From IMG/VR virus record IMGVR_UViG_3300031162_001060, positions 1 to 64,000 of that record: a DNA stretch of 64,000 bases; one strand, 5' to 3'. The notes beneath the pieces were generated by a model. The model saw only the letters and a list, made by a program, of their open reading frames with translations. It was not told the DNA's origin and did no database searches. Positions within the stretch are counted from its first letter, which is position 1. Each line of letters starts with the position of its first letter. Shown in pieces: positions 39,257-49,091 of the stretch. The translations under genes and the position numbers were made by a program. Source of the stretch: a virus.

Positions 39257-40792
39257 GTGGCTAAAGATCCGTTAGAAGATCAAACAGTTCCTACAAAGAA
39301 GATGGCTGAAAGGCTGTCCAAAATTTTAGGCTGCTCTGGAGCGCACAAAGTAGGAGACGACGCTTGGGGGCCTTGCGATTCTCCTAAAGACCTGAAAAAG
39401 CTTATTGAGTTAGGCAACCCAGCATTTCGTGAATGGAAGAAACGGCAGCAAGCAAAAAAGAACCTTGAAGAGTTTTTAGAACTTAAAGCTAAAGGTAAAG
39501 GAAAACGGTATTTTGATACCCGTGACGCTGCCGAAAACGCTGCTAAAAATATGGGCTGTGTTGGGGCGCATCAAACCCGTCAAGGCGTTTGGTCGCCGTG
39601 CATGACACCCGAAGATTTTAACGCTGCACACGCACATTTGAGTGTGGGCGGATCTCCTGTGTTGAGGCTGAAGCGGCCTATTCGTAGAGTTGTCACGAAT
39701 AATCGGGTGTGGGAGAATTTGCGTGAGCGTGGCCCTCGTGGAATTGAAACGTTGCCTGGCGGGGGTTTAGTTTCTGCTAAGTCTGTGACGGCTTCAGATT
39801 CGTTTAAGCCTACTCAGGGGATGGTGTCGGAAGCTGAGCGGGCGTTGAAGTGGCGTAAGGAGTTTAAGCGTGGCGGTACTGCTGTGGGCATTGCGCGTGC
39901 GCGCGATATTGCCAATGGCCGTAATTTGCCGTATAAGACTGTGAAGCGTATGAAAGCGTTTTTTGATCGGCATCAGAGCGATTCTAAGGCGCAGGGGTAT
40001 CGTCCGGGTGAGAAGGGTTTTCCGTCGAATGGTCGTATTGCTTGGGCGTTGTGGGGCGGCGACCCTGGATACACTTGGGCTAAGGATATTGTTGCTCGGG
40101 TTGAGGGGTCTGATAAGTCGTTTGGGTCAATTGAGGAGAAGCGTTTTTACACTCGGAAGCGGCGTGAGGAGTATGCTAAGCGTGGTTGGGCTTTGCCTGA
40201 TGGGTCGTTCCCGATTCGTGATGTAGGCGATTTGAATAATGCTATTAAGGCGTATGGGCTGGGAAAGAGCCAGGAACGTACACGGAAGCATATTATTAAG
40301 CGTGCCCGTGCGTTGGGTAGGTTGGATTTGGTTCCAGATAAGTGGAAGGTGCGTAAGAAAGATTTTTTTGAGATGCCTGAGGAGAAAAAGTTGGGGCCTA
40401 ACGATCCTAAGACCCCAGCGTTACCTTCAGAGCGGATTAGTGGGTCTTCTCGTAACAAGCCGGGGTCTGCGTCTAGTGGGCGAAACAAGATTTCTTTGAG
40501 TCCGGCGGTTGAGGCGTCTCTTCGCAATAAGGTGAAAGAGCATAATAAGAAGATGCGTGAACAAGATAAAGACGATTTGACTGTCACTTTGGGTATGTTG
40601 AAGGCGGTTTGGCGGCGTGGGGCGGGGGCTTTTTCGCAGACTCATCGCCCTAAGATGGGTCGTCAGCAGTGGGCTATGGGTCGTGTGAACGCGTTTTTGC
40701 ATCTGGTTTCTACCGGTAAGCCTAAAAACGATAAGTACACGACCGATAACGATCTTTTACCCAAGAAGCATCGTCGTTCTTTAAAAAAGTGA
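39257..40792 (+). CDS. basic structural-region protein with two GCxGxH...PC motifs
   Basis: From GTG 39257 (GAAGG seven bases upstream) the protein has 511 residues. Near the N-terminus are ILGCSGAHKVGDDAWGPC and NMGCVGAHQTRQGVWSPC, two copies of the motif also in the protease and acidic proteins. A central REEYAKRGWALPDGSFPI...IIKRARALGRLDLVPDKW domain matches the C-terminal domain of the 28395 protein (DUF6582-like). The C-terminal part is very basic with RRGAGAFSQTHRPKMGRQQWAMGRVNAFL. Function unknown; an earlier GTG at 39236 is possible. Confidence 0.72.
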   Translation: MAKDPLEDQTVPTKKMAERLSKILGCSGAHKVGDDAWGPCDSPKDLKKLIELGNPAFREWKKRQQAKKNLEEFLELKAKGKGKRYFDTRDAAENAAKNMGCVGAHQTRQGVWSPCMTPEDFNAAHAHLSVGGSPVLRLKRPIRRVVTNNRVWENLRERGPRGIETLPGGGLVSAKSVTASDSFKPTQGMVSEAERALKWRKEFKRGGTAVGIARARDIANGRNLPYKTVKRMKAFFDRHQSDSKAQGYRPGEKGFPSNGRIAWALWGGDPGYTWAKDIVARVEGSDKSFGSIEEKRFYTRKRREEYAKRGWALPDGSFPIRDVGDLNNAIKAYGLGKSQERTRKHIIKRARALGRLDLVPDKWKVRKKDFFEMPEEKKLGPNDPKTPALPSERISGSSRNKPGSASSGRNKISLSPAVEASLRNKVKEHNKKMREQDKDDLTVTLGMLKAVWRRGAGAFSQTHRPKMGRQQWAMGRVNAFLHLVSTGKPKNDKYTTDNDLLPKKHRRSLKK

Positions 40793-40891
40793 ACGCAACC
40801 CGCTCTAGCTTAACAGATTTCTAAGGTATACTATGAATAGTTTAGTGCTGTTTGCCGGTTAAGTAGTGTCAGCGTTCTACGAGGGAGGTAG

Positions 40892-41245
40892 ATGATCGTG
40901 CTCGCAGGTAAGTATAATATCACCGTCGATCAGGGCGCAACATATTCGCAAGTGTTTACTTGGAAAGATTCTAATAGTGCTCCTATTGATTTGACTGGGT
41001 ACACTGCCCGAATGCAGGTCCGTAAACGCAGGCGAGACGACCCGACCCTTCTTGATTTGACGACCGAGAATGGCGGTATTACTTTGGGTAGTACTGCGGG
41101 GACGATTACGGTGTCAATTAGTGCCGATGCTACTGCTGCGGTTGCTGCGGGGGATCATGTTTACGATTTAGAGTTGGAGTTTGAATCGACTGTGTCTCGG
41201 CTGGTTATGGGTGCGTTTACTGTGCGAGGTGAAATCACCCGATGA
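40892..41245 (+). CDS. phage tail/baseplate-type beta protein, 117 aa
   Basis: The product has the pattern of a widespread phage tail-associated family: AGKYNITVDQGATYSQVFTWKD, IDLTGYTARMQVRKRR, NGGITLGSTAGTITVSISADATAA and VYDLELEF...GAFTVRGEITR. These are predicted beta strands like BppU-type upper-baseplate N-terminal domains. A GGGAGG site precedes the ATG. TATACT at 40827-40832 may be a -10. The TGA overlaps the next ATG. Confidence 0.75.
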   Translation: MIVLAGKYNITVDQGATYSQVFTWKDSNSAPIDLTGYTARMQVRKRRRDDPTLLDLTTENGGITLGSTAGTITVSISADATAAVAAGDHVYDLELEFESTVSRLVMGAFTVRGEITR

Positions 41246-43959
41246 CGATTAATAAGATAGAAATTGTCGAATCCGATCTATCCGTAGTTGTTACGTCTCC
41301 GGGGCCTCAAGGCACTGCAGGCAAAACTGTGCTGGGCGGGGACGGTGTCCCGTCCGATGAACTAGGGATTGACGGCGATTTCTATATCGACACTAATGCG
41401 TCTAATATTTACGGGCCAAAAGCAAACGGCTCTTGGGGCAGCCCACGGTCTTTGCTAGGAACTGCAGCAACTATTGCTGTTGGCACTACTACTTCTGTTC
41501 CTAATAGTGGGACAGCTAGTGTCACGAATAGTGGCACGACTAATGCGGCCACGTTTGATTTTGTGTTGCGTGATGGTGCGGATGGCAAGTCGGTTTTGAG
41601 TGGTTCTGGTGTCCCGTCGGCGGGCCTGGGTGTGGACGGTGATTTTTATATTGATACGTCTAGTGATACGATTTATGGCCCGAAGGGGGGTGGCGCGTGG
41701 GGGGCCGCTACTTCTTTGATTGGCCCTCAGGGCATTCCTGGGAAGGGTGTGGCTTCTGGTGGCACGGTTGGACAGGTTTTGGTTAAGAGCAGCAGCGTTG
41801 ATTATGCTACGGGCTGGGGTGATGCTATTAGTTCGGGGGTGTCGGTCCCTGACGGGGCGACGGTTAGCGTTTTGGGGCTGCCTGGCGTAACTATTCATAG
41901 TATTGGTTCTATCAGTTTAGCTGATGGGCTTACACAGTTGTATGGTCCTTTTTTTGTTGATAGACCTATTGATGTAGCAGAGTGTGCGATTGAGGTCACT
42001 ACGCCGTGGGCCGGTGGAGCGGTTTCGTTACATCTTATTCAGGCTGATGAAGATTGGCAGCCAATTAATGGAACGGATGTAACTGTAGCTGCTAGCGTGG
42101 ATTGCAGTACCGCAGGCATAAAGCTTGTAGCAGGGTTATCGTTAAATTTGGAGCGAGGCCGCTGGTTAACAGTTTTGAAAGAAACGGTTGATGGAGCGGG
42201 CACACTTCGAGGGTTTAGTGGCGCTCCGCCGGGTGTTTCGTTTTTTTCGGACACGTTTTCCGCTATAGACGCTTCTGGTTTTTGGCGTAAGTTGTCGCCT
42301 ACGTCTCTTGCCGATAAATGGTCAAGGGCAACGTATGACATTGATGACCGTGGTTTTCAACAGCCCATTTTGTTGAAATGGAATCGTCCATTTTCGGTGT
42401 TGGATTCGTTAAATCCTGTGATGTGGTTGGATGCTTCGGATGCGTCCACGATCACGCTCGGCGCTGGGTCTCTTGTGACGACGTGGGCTGACAAGTCCGG
42501 CAACGGCTACGACATGGCGCAGGGGACAGTGACGTACCAGCCAGATAGCGGCACGCGCACCTTGAACGGGTTGAACGTTCTGGACTTCGACAATGACAAC
42601 ATGGAAAACGTTACGGTTTCGACGTCAAACCAGTCTGTCGTGTTTATGGTTTCCGACGATGACGTGATAACGGGCACAGCGCGTTATCACGCATTCGGCC
42701 TAACAAGTGCAAGCCCAACTGTCGGTATTCTTGGCGGCACACAGTACCGGATCGGTCAGGGAACTGTTCTGGATCAGGGCACGGCAGCGACTGGCGTCAA
42801 GCTGTGGCGGGCCGTGTTTGACACAACGGACACGTTGCACGTCGATCAAGTTTCCGAAATATCTGGCAACGCCGGAACAAACGCGATGACTGGATTGCGG
42901 ATCGGTTCTTTGGGCGGTGCTACCTACGGCATCAATGCCGCTTTGGCTGAAATTATCATCGTAGACGGCACACTGACAGCGCAGCAGATTTCCGACGCTG
43001 AAACGTATCTGGCGAACAAGTGGGGAATTGGTCCTGGCAAAGTCGGTGTGGTTACGACTACTGCTGGCAGTGGCGAGGTGTTGTTGTCTTGGTCGGCTCC
43101 TGATTCTATTTTGCCGGTGACTGATTATATTGTTGAGTATTCTACGGATGATGTTAATTGGACAACGTTTGTTGATGCTGTGTCGGCGGCTACTACGGCG
43201 ACGGTTACTGGTTTGATGAATAGTACGTTGTATTATTTCCGGGTTGCTGCTGTGAATAATGGGGGTACGGGAGAATTTTCGGATTCGGTGACCGCTACGC
43301 CGATATTGTCGCCGCTCGACCTCAGCCCGCTTGCCTGGTACGACGCATCCGACACTGGCACGATTACGGAGTCGGGTGGGGCTGTCTCGCAGTGGGATGA
43401 TAAGTCGGGCAACGGCTACGACCTGACACAGCTTACGAGCATCAGACAACCGAAAACGGGAACAGCGACTTTGAACTCGTTGAACACGGTGGAGTTTGAC
43501 AACACAACATCGTTCCAACATCTCTTTAACACTTCGATTGACGTTTCTAGTGGCAATCACACGTTTTTCTTGGTGATAGATATTGCGGCAGGCGATACTG
43601 ATCATCCGTTGTTGACTTCGGGCACGCTGACAGGCGGTTACGCGTACTTAGGATCCCAGGGAAGTTCGTCGACTGCCATCTCAAACTGGACGACGACATC
43701 GCTTCATGTTGATAGCGTACTACAGACTCCGACGACACGCGACGATGTTTACACTGCGCTTGGTACGGGTCCGGGTCTGTTTCGGGTCGTGGCGCAAGCG
43801 AACGTCTCGGGCATGTCTTACGGTTACGGCCAAGACCCGTTCGATTGGGATTACGGAACGAAACTGGCTGAGGTGATTATCGTTGACGGCACGCTGTCGG
43901 CGCAGCAAATCTCTGACACCGAAACGTACCTGGCCGACAAGTGGGGGATAACGCTATGA
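41242..43959 (+). CDS. tail fibre/adhesin with two lectin-like modules
   Basis: The 905-residue protein starts with a collagen-like Gly-rich segment and two copies of a G-D-F-Y-I-D-T...Y-G-P-K unit. A roughly 190-residue domain (nt 41840-42395) is paralogous to one in the next gene. Then come lectin-like module 1 (nt 42411-43032), an FnIII domain (43042-43305) and module 2 (43312-43956). The modules show WLDASD...QWDDKSGNGYD and end TLTAQQISD(T/A)ETYLA(N/D)KWGI, resembling concanavalin/LamG-type domains. It is presumed to bind host surface glycans. Confidence 0.82.
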   Translation: MTINKIEIVESDLSVVVTSPGPQGTAGKTVLGGDGVPSDELGIDGDFYIDTNASNIYGPKANGSWGSPRSLLGTAATIAVGTTTSVPNSGTASVTNSGTTNAATFDFVLRDGADGKSVLSGSGVPSAGLGVDGDFYIDTSSDTIYGPKGGGAWGAATSLIGPQGIPGKGVASGGTVGQVLVKSSSVDYATGWGDAISSGVSVPDGATVSVLGLPGVTIHSIGSISLADGLTQLYGPFFVDRPIDVAECAIEVTTPWAGGAVSLHLIQADEDWQPINGTDVTVAASVDCSTAGIKLVAGLSLNLERGRWLTVLKETVDGAGTLRGFSGAPPGVSFFSDTFSAIDASGFWRKLSPTSLADKWSRATYDIDDRGFQQPILLKWNRPFSVLDSLNPVMWLDASDASTITLGAGSLVTTWADKSGNGYDMAQGTVTYQPDSGTRTLNGLNVLDFDNDNMENVTVSTSNQSVVFMVSDDDVITGTARYHAFGLTSASPTVGILGGTQYRIGQGTVLDQGTAATGVKLWRAVFDTTDTLHVDQVSEISGNAGTNAMTGLRIGSLGGATYGINAALAEIIIVDGTLTAQQISDAETYLANKWGIGPGKVGVVTTTAGSGEVLLSWSAPDSILPVTDYIVEYSTDDVNWTTFVDAVSAATTATVTGLMNSTLYYFRVAAVNNGGTGEFSDSVTATPILSPLDLSPLAWYDASDTGTITESGGAVSQWDDKSGNGYDLTQLTSIRQPKTGTATLNSLNTVEFDNTTSFQHLFNTSIDVSSGNHTFFLVIDIAAGDTDHPLLTSGTLTGGYAYLGSQGSSSTAISNWTTTSLHVDSVLQTPTTRDDVYTALGTGPGLFRVVAQANVSGMSYGYGQDPFDWDYGTKLAEVIIVDGTLSAQQISDTETYLADKWGITL
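42985..43032 (+). repeat. adhesin module end repeat, copy 1
   Basis: DNA encoding QQISDAETYLANKWGI. Similar sequence, with mostly synonymous changes, ends the modules at 43903-43956, 47708-47764, 49995-50052 and 62709-62759, giving homology for recombination between fibre genes. Confidence 0.75.
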
Positions 43960-46900
43960 TTCGTAACGACAGAATAGAAAATGGAGTTGTTGTAAGCGCA
44001 GACATTATAGACGTTAACACTAACACTATCAGCGAAGAAGTCAACGGTGTAATTGTTTCAACTCGGGCGCTCACAGTTGAAGAGCAGGAGCGTTACGCTA
44101 AACAGTTGCTTAAACTTTCAGGTCCGTATGGTGATGAAAAGCTGTCATCTTCGACAACCGGAGATTTGTTGGTTTATGATGGGACATCGTGGTCGAACGC
44201 TCCAGATATTAGTGGTAACGCTGGTAGTGCGTCTGCGTTGCAAACTGCTCGGAATATTGGTGGCGTGTCGTTTGATGGCACATCCGATATTAGTTTGCCT
44301 GGGGTGGATGCGGCAGGCACTCAGGACACGTCTGGCAACGCTGCGACGAGTTCAACGTTAGCGCAAGCACGAACCATTAATGACGTGTCGTTTGACGGAT
44401 CGGCGTCTATTAAAATCGATGGGATTAGTGCAGGTGCTGCTCTTGAAGATGGGGCTTCGACCAGCACGTTAGGTTTACCGGGGGTCGATATTTTTAGTAT
44501 TGGCTCGATTGGTTTGGGGGCGGGTGTCACTCAACTGTATGGTCCTATTTTTGTGGATCAGGTTGTTACTATAACTGACTGCGCTGTTGAGATTATTACA
44601 GCGTGGACGGGTGGCACAGTGTCGCTGCACATGGTTCAGGCCGATTCAGAATGGCAGCCGATTGTGGGAACGGACGTGACGCTCACGTCTAGCGTAGATT
44701 GTAGCACGACTGGCGTGAAAGCTACTACGGGCCTTTCGATTGATCTTTCTAGGGGCCGGTGGTTGACGGTTGTGAAAGAAACCGTTGAGGGCAACGGGGT
44801 TATTCGTTCGTTTAGTGGCGCTCCTCCGGGGGTTTCGTTTTTTTCTGACTCGTTTTCTTCAACTGATGCTTCCGGTTTTTGGCGGAAGATTGCTCCGACT
44901 GCTGTAACCGATAAGTGGTCTAGGTCGAAGTATGCCAGTACGGACCGGGGGTTTCAGCAGCCGATGTTGATGAAGTGGGTTAGGTCGTTTGAGCCTACAG
45001 ATATCGGAGCTATTTTGTGGTTGGATGCTGCTGATACTACGACTATTACGGAGTCGGGTGGGGCGGTTTCGCAGTGGGACAACAAGGGCACGTTAGGAAA
45101 CTTTACGCAGCCTACAGCCTCAGGTCAGCCCACGACTGGTGCGACTTCTTTAAATGGTAAAAATGTTGTTGATTTTGTTGATGATGTTTTAACTAGCGTT
45201 GATTCTAATTCGGTGTGGAACGTTTTACATAATGGCACTGAATATGTTGTTGCGGCGGTTGTTAAGTTTGGCAATGTTGCTGATCCAGATGATTTGTATG
45301 GTCTTATGGGCACCGGGTATATCCAAGCAAACCACGGTATGTATATTGCATATGACGATCGGGTGTCTGCTTCTCGCAATGATGCTTTGATTGATTATGT
45401 GGCTAACGGCACGGGAACGCAGCCGGTTAATAATATCACTGGCGATGGTGTGGTGCCTGCAAATACGTTTAGCGTGTTGAGCGTGTTTGTTGATCCTAAT
45501 AATGGTGTGGTTGCGGAACGGTCTGAGATTTATGTTGATAATGGTGAGGCTATTGCCAATAATACTGCGTCGGGTTCGCCTAGCACGGCGGATGCGACTT
45601 ATCCTTTGCAGATCGGTTCTGTTGGTTTTAATCAGAATTTGTTGACGGGTAGTCTGGCTGAGATCGTGGTTGTTGCTGGGGCGAATGCTACGGAAGTTAA
45701 TCGTAACAAGTTGCACACGTATTTAGCTGCCAAGTGGGGCATTGATATTTCGCCGCCGTTCTCTCCGTTAGAGCTGAGTCCTGTTTTGTGGCTAGATGCT
45801 TCTGATGCGACGACGATTACGGAGTCTGGTGGGTCTGTAAGCCAGTGGGATGATAAATCAGGTAATCTTAATAATGTGTCGCAGGCTACGGCGTCGTATC
45901 AGCCAAAGACGGGTACTGCGACGATGAACGGGTTGAATGCGTTGGAGTTTGATACCCCTGGAGGGTTGCAACATTTGGCCAACGCCACGTTCCCGTTTAT
46001 CGGAACGGATTATGATATTTTTATGACGCTTCGGGTTGATCGTAACAACACTTCATTTACGTTGTTTTCAAGCGCTAACAAGAATGGTGTTGCTGGTATT
46101 GCTTTACAAGGAAGCACCAGCATCGCTCTTCAAGCCAATATGCCGTACAGTGAAATCTATATTGATGGAGCGCTGTTCACTGACACGCAAAGAGGGCAGC
46201 TGTATGATGCTACGGCAACCAATTCTACGATAGTAGTGCATGGTACTGATGTTACCGCTACACTTTATGACGGTATTTCTATTAGTCGTCATGCAACTGA
46301 TCCGGGCTTTGGGGATGGTACAGTGGTTGGTGAGGTTATTGTAGTGCCTTCAAGCACTATGTCTCCTGCTTTGGTTGCTGAGACTGAACAGTATTTAATT
46401 GATAAGTGGGTGTTTTCGCCGTTGAATCTTCAGCCTGCGCTGTGGTATGACGCTTCGGACACGTCTACGATCACAGAGTTATCTGGCTCGGTGTCGCAGT
46501 GGGATGATAAATCTGGCAATGGTTATCATTTGACGCAGCTGACGGGGATATATCAGCCAACAACGGGGGTTCGTACGTTAAACGGTCGGAATGTGCTTGG
46601 TTTTGATGGGGCCGACGACCGCATGATCACTGGAGCGTTTGCTTCTAATTTGACGCAGCCGAACACGATTTTTGCCGTATTTATTCCTGAGAAAACTACG
46701 GCGTATTATGTCTATGATGGTAGAGACGGCAGTAATCGCCACGCCTTGGTACCTAATACCTCTGCCTCCCTTTTTGCAGGTAATAGTTTAGGGTTGGAGA
46801 ACGCTGATACTGTTCCGCAAGTTGCTCGTGCCGTGTTCGATGGGACATCCAGTTCTTTGTACATTGATGGGGTGCTTAAGCGTACTGGAGATGTGGGTAC

Positions 46901-47768
46901 GCATTCGCTGGGCGGTTTGACGGTTGGTTCCCGGTATTCATATCAGAGCTTCTTCAAAGGCGCTATTGCTGAGATCATTGTATGTGATGGCCTATTGTCG
47001 CAGCAAGAAATTACGGTTACTGAAGATTATTTAACGAGAAAGTGGGGCACAGGGTTCTCGCCGTTGGATCTGTCACCGACGTTGTGGCTCGACGCCTCCG
47101 ACGAAACAACAATCACCGAATCAGGCGGATCCGTCTCGCAGTGGGATGATAAATCGGGCAACGGCTACAACCTGCAACAGGGTACGGGCGCTAATCAACC
47201 AGCTACGGGTACTCGCACGTTGAACGGTCTAAACGTGTTGGACTTTGATGGCACAAGTGACTATTTGGCGGCCTCGCTCGCAGCGAGCGCTGGGTTGTTC
47301 ACCGTGTTTGCTGTATTCGAGCAAGATGCAAGCAGTAACGATGCAGTGCTCACATTGGCTCCGGCTTCGGGTGACGATTGGAATAACACTGCGGGCGCAA
47401 CACTGACTACAGGCAATCCAGCGTCGAATATGATAGCTGAGATTACTCATCGCTATATCAGCCTAGCGGATCAGGCTTTTATCACGGGCACGCCGCCGTC
47501 TCCCGCTGGCGTGTACGTGGCAGTAGTAGATAACACCGCTCTAACAGTTTCAAGCGGCTCCAATACAGATTCTGGTACGAGCTTTGGAGGCTCAGCTTCA
47601 AGTAACCAAGTGCTTATTAGCGCACGATTCCTGTCCAGCGCTGTGCGGGCTGATCTTGGACTGAATGGCGCAATAGCCGAAGTTATCTTAGTTGAGAACA
47701 CCTTGACGGCGCAGCAGATTTCCGACGCCGAAGCGTATCTTGCCAACAAGTGGGGAATCACGCTATGA
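43956..47768 (+). CDS. large tail fibre/adhesin with four lectin-like modules
   Basis: From ATG 43956 (ATGA overlap) the protein has 1270 residues. It begins MIRNDRIENGVVVSADIID, a start domain repeated at 47788 and 50559. Next are tail-fibre repeats (GNAGSASALQTARNIGGVSF and similar), a domain paralogous to that in the upstream gene (nt 44420-44992), and four lectin-like modules at about 44990-45755, 45756-46419, 46420-47058 and 47059-47768. The first three are AT-rich like neighbouring genes, while the last uses more C-ending codons. It probably determines host range. Confidence 0.82.
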   Translation: MIRNDRIENGVVVSADIIDVNTNTISEEVNGVIVSTRALTVEEQERYAKQLLKLSGPYGDEKLSSSTTGDLLVYDGTSWSNAPDISGNAGSASALQTARNIGGVSFDGTSDISLPGVDAAGTQDTSGNAATSSTLAQARTINDVSFDGSASIKIDGISAGAALEDGASTSTLGLPGVDIFSIGSIGLGAGVTQLYGPIFVDQVVTITDCAVEIITAWTGGTVSLHMVQADSEWQPIVGTDVTLTSSVDCSTTGVKATTGLSIDLSRGRWLTVVKETVEGNGVIRSFSGAPPGVSFFSDSFSSTDASGFWRKIAPTAVTDKWSRSKYASTDRGFQQPMLMKWVRSFEPTDIGAILWLDAADTTTITESGGAVSQWDNKGTLGNFTQPTASGQPTTGATSLNGKNVVDFVDDVLTSVDSNSVWNVLHNGTEYVVAAVVKFGNVADPDDLYGLMGTGYIQANHGMYIAYDDRVSASRNDALIDYVANGTGTQPVNNITGDGVVPANTFSVLSVFVDPNNGVVAERSEIYVDNGEAIANNTASGSPSTADATYPLQIGSVGFNQNLLTGSLAEIVVVAGANATEVNRNKLHTYLAAKWGIDISPPFSPLELSPVLWLDASDATTITESGGSVSQWDDKSGNLNNVSQATASYQPKTGTATMNGLNALEFDTPGGLQHLANATFPFIGTDYDIFMTLRVDRNNTSFTLFSSANKNGVAGIALQGSTSIALQANMPYSEIYIDGALFTDTQRGQLYDATATNSTIVVHGTDVTATLYDGISISRHATDPGFGDGTVVGEVIVVPSSTMSPALVAETEQYLIDKWVFSPLNLQPALWYDASDTSTITELSGSVSQWDDKSGNGYHLTQLTGIYQPTTGVRTLNGRNVLGFDGADDRMITGAFASNLTQPNTIFAVFIPEKTTAYYVYDGRDGSNRHALVPNTSASLFAGNSLGLENADTVPQVARAVFDGTSSSLYIDGVLKRTGDVGTHSLGGLTVGSRYSYQSFFKGAIAEIIVCDGLLSQQEITVTEDYLTRKWGTGFSPLDLSPTLWLDASDETTITESGGSVSQWDDKSGNGYNLQQGTGANQPATGTRTLNGLNVLDFDGTSDYLAASLAASAGLFTVFAVFEQDASSNDAVLTLAPASGDDWNNTAGATLTTGNPASNMIAEITHRYISLADQAFITGTPPSPAGVYVAVVDNTALTVSSGSNTDSGTSFGGSASSNQVLISARFLSSAVRADLGLNGAIAEVILVENTLTAQQISDAEAYLANKWGITL

Positions 47769-47787
47769 TACTAGATAGGGGGCCGAC

Positions 47788-47905
47788 ATGATTCGTAACG
47801 AAACAGCACAAAACGGTGTTATCATTTATGCTGATATCATCGATACCACTACCAGTACTGTCAGTCGTGAAGAAAACGGTGTGATTGTTTCAACACGCTC
47901 GTTTA
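47788..47905 (+). repeat. direct repeat copy A of the MIRNE domain
   Basis: About 118 bases nearly identical to 50559-50676, both beginning ATGAT(T/C)CGTAA(C/T)GAAACAGC. The conservation at DNA level indicates a recent duplication or gene conversion. Confidence 0.8.
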
Positions 47906-47949
47906 CTGCCGAAGAGGTGGGGCATCTAGTAAATGTTTACTTAGCTTAA
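47788..47949 (+). CDS. truncated copy of the MIRNE start domain, 53 aa
   Basis: This 53-residue frame reads MIRNETAQNGVIIYADIIDTT and is nearly identical in DNA to the start of the gene at 50559 for about 118 bases, then diverges at AEEVGHLVNVYLA and stops. It looks like a truncated paralog left by a module exchange. A short leader and GGGGG stretch precede it. It could still be expressed, but a function is doubtful. Confidence 0.6.
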   Translation: MIRNETAQNGVIIYADIIDTTTSTVSREENGVIVSTRSFTAEEVGHLVNVYLA

Positions 47950-48004
47950 ACTCTGATTAGGCTATAATACAAGTGTATGTGCACAAAAATAGGGGAGTAG
48001 GCTT

Positions 48005-48268
48005 ATGGTTAATTTATGGACGGATGATCGTAGCGAGGAGTGGGTTCCTGCATATAATGCCCTGGAGGTTACTCCGAATGACGCTGTCGATTTGGCTAAC
48101 ACTACCCGCGCTTTGTATGTGGGCGGTGCTGGTGATTTGAAGGTTGATATGTACGGTTCGGGCACGGTCACGTTCGTGGGTGTGGCTGCTGGGACGGTGT
48201 TGCCTGTTCGTGTGGATCGGGTGTATGTGACTGGTACGACTGCGACGTCGATCGTCGCTCTTTGGTGA
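48005..48268 (+). CDS. phage spike/tail-associated beta protein, 87 aa
   Basis: The product matches a small beta family widespread in phages: PNDAVDLANTTRALYVGGAGDLKVDM, GTVTFVGVAAGTVLPVRVDRV and TGTTATSIVAL(W/Y), usually found in tail or baseplate gene clusters. TATAAT (47964-47969), with TTAGCT 16 bases upstream, and a GGGGAG ribosome site precede the ATG. A role at the tail tip is inferred from context. Confidence 0.75.
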   Translation: MVNLWTDDRSEEWVPAYNALEVTPNDAVDLANTTRALYVGGAGDLKVDMYGSGTVTFVGVAAGTVLPVRVDRVYVTGTTATSIVALW

Positions 48269-48272
48269 CGTC

Positions 48273-49091
48273 GTGACTTCTCTCGGGTTGTCTTATGTTC
48301 GTGGCGGCGCGGCTGCGTCAAATGACCCGTGGTATCAAGACCTTGCAACGGTGCCAACATCGCAGGGTTCGGCAACGGTTACTGCTGACGCTACACCGCA
48401 CACGAAAGGCGCATGGACCGAAATTATTGCGTCCAACGCTGTTGAGACTTCTGCCCTTTACTTCTACGTCAGCGGCGTGTCTGTAAGCGCAACGAACACG
48501 GCAATGCTGCTCGACATCGGCATAGGCAACGCTGGCGTCGAAACGGTTATTGCATCAAATATTGCTATTGGCGGATCTTTTTCGAACCATTTTGTCTTGC
48601 CGCTCAGGATTGCAGCAGCGACACGAATTGCAGCACGCGTTCAGGCGCTAATACCGTCAGACACTGCAACGGTTGAAATCAGTTCGTTGGCTTTTGGCGC
48701 GGCAAGCGCTGTGCCGACCACAGTAGACATTCTTGGAGCAGACACAGGAACGTCGCAAGGGTTTCAGTTTTCTGGCGCGGACACCTGGTTCGAGGTAGTG
48801 GCGAGCACGAGCAAAGAGTACGAAGCGGTCGGCCTCGTCCCAAGTCTCGCTACGACAACCCACCCCGCCAACTACTATAAAGACCTCGAAATCGGCGTTG
48901 GCGCGTCGGGTTCAGAAACTGTCGTCCACGAACAAACCGTGTACTACACCTCTGCGGAATCAGTATCGACGTACATCCCGCCAGTGTCATTCATTTCCCA
49001 AACGACAATCGCAGCAGGGTCACGGCTCGCTATTCGCAGCAATTTCAGTTTCCCAACTGGCGTAGTCATCATCGGAGTGCCGTCAACATGA
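48273..49091 (+). CDS. beta-rich tail-region protein, 272 aa
   Basis: The product is Ser/Thr/Ala-rich and beta-predicted, with two related halves containing WTEIIASNAVETSALYFYVSG and WFEVVASTSKEYEAVGLVPSL, and IGIGNAGVETVIAS / IEIGVGASGSETVVHE-like strands, suggesting an internal duplication. Start is GTG 48273, four bases after the preceding stop. From about 48300 on the codons favour C and G at third positions more than the flanking genes, so this stretch may be an import. Probably a fibre or virion decoration protein. Confidence 0.65.
   Translation: MTSLGLSYVRGGAAASNDPWYQDLATVPTSQGSATVTADATPHTKGAWTEIIASNAVETSALYFYVSGVSVSATNTAMLLDIGIGNAGVETVIASNIAIGGSFSNHFVLPLRIAAATRIAARVQALIPSDTATVEISSLAFGAASAVPTTVDILGADTGTSQGFQFSGADTWFEVVASTSKEYEAVGLVPSLATTTHPANYYKDLEIGVGASGSETVVHEQTVYYTSAESVSTYIPPVSFISQTTIAAGSRLAIRSNFSFPTGVVIIGVPST

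Noticed and set aside
42700-43605. 301-codon minus-strand frame
   Set aside because: Basic, Arg-rich antisense of the C-ending codons of the fibre gene; the plus-strand frame has recognisable domains.
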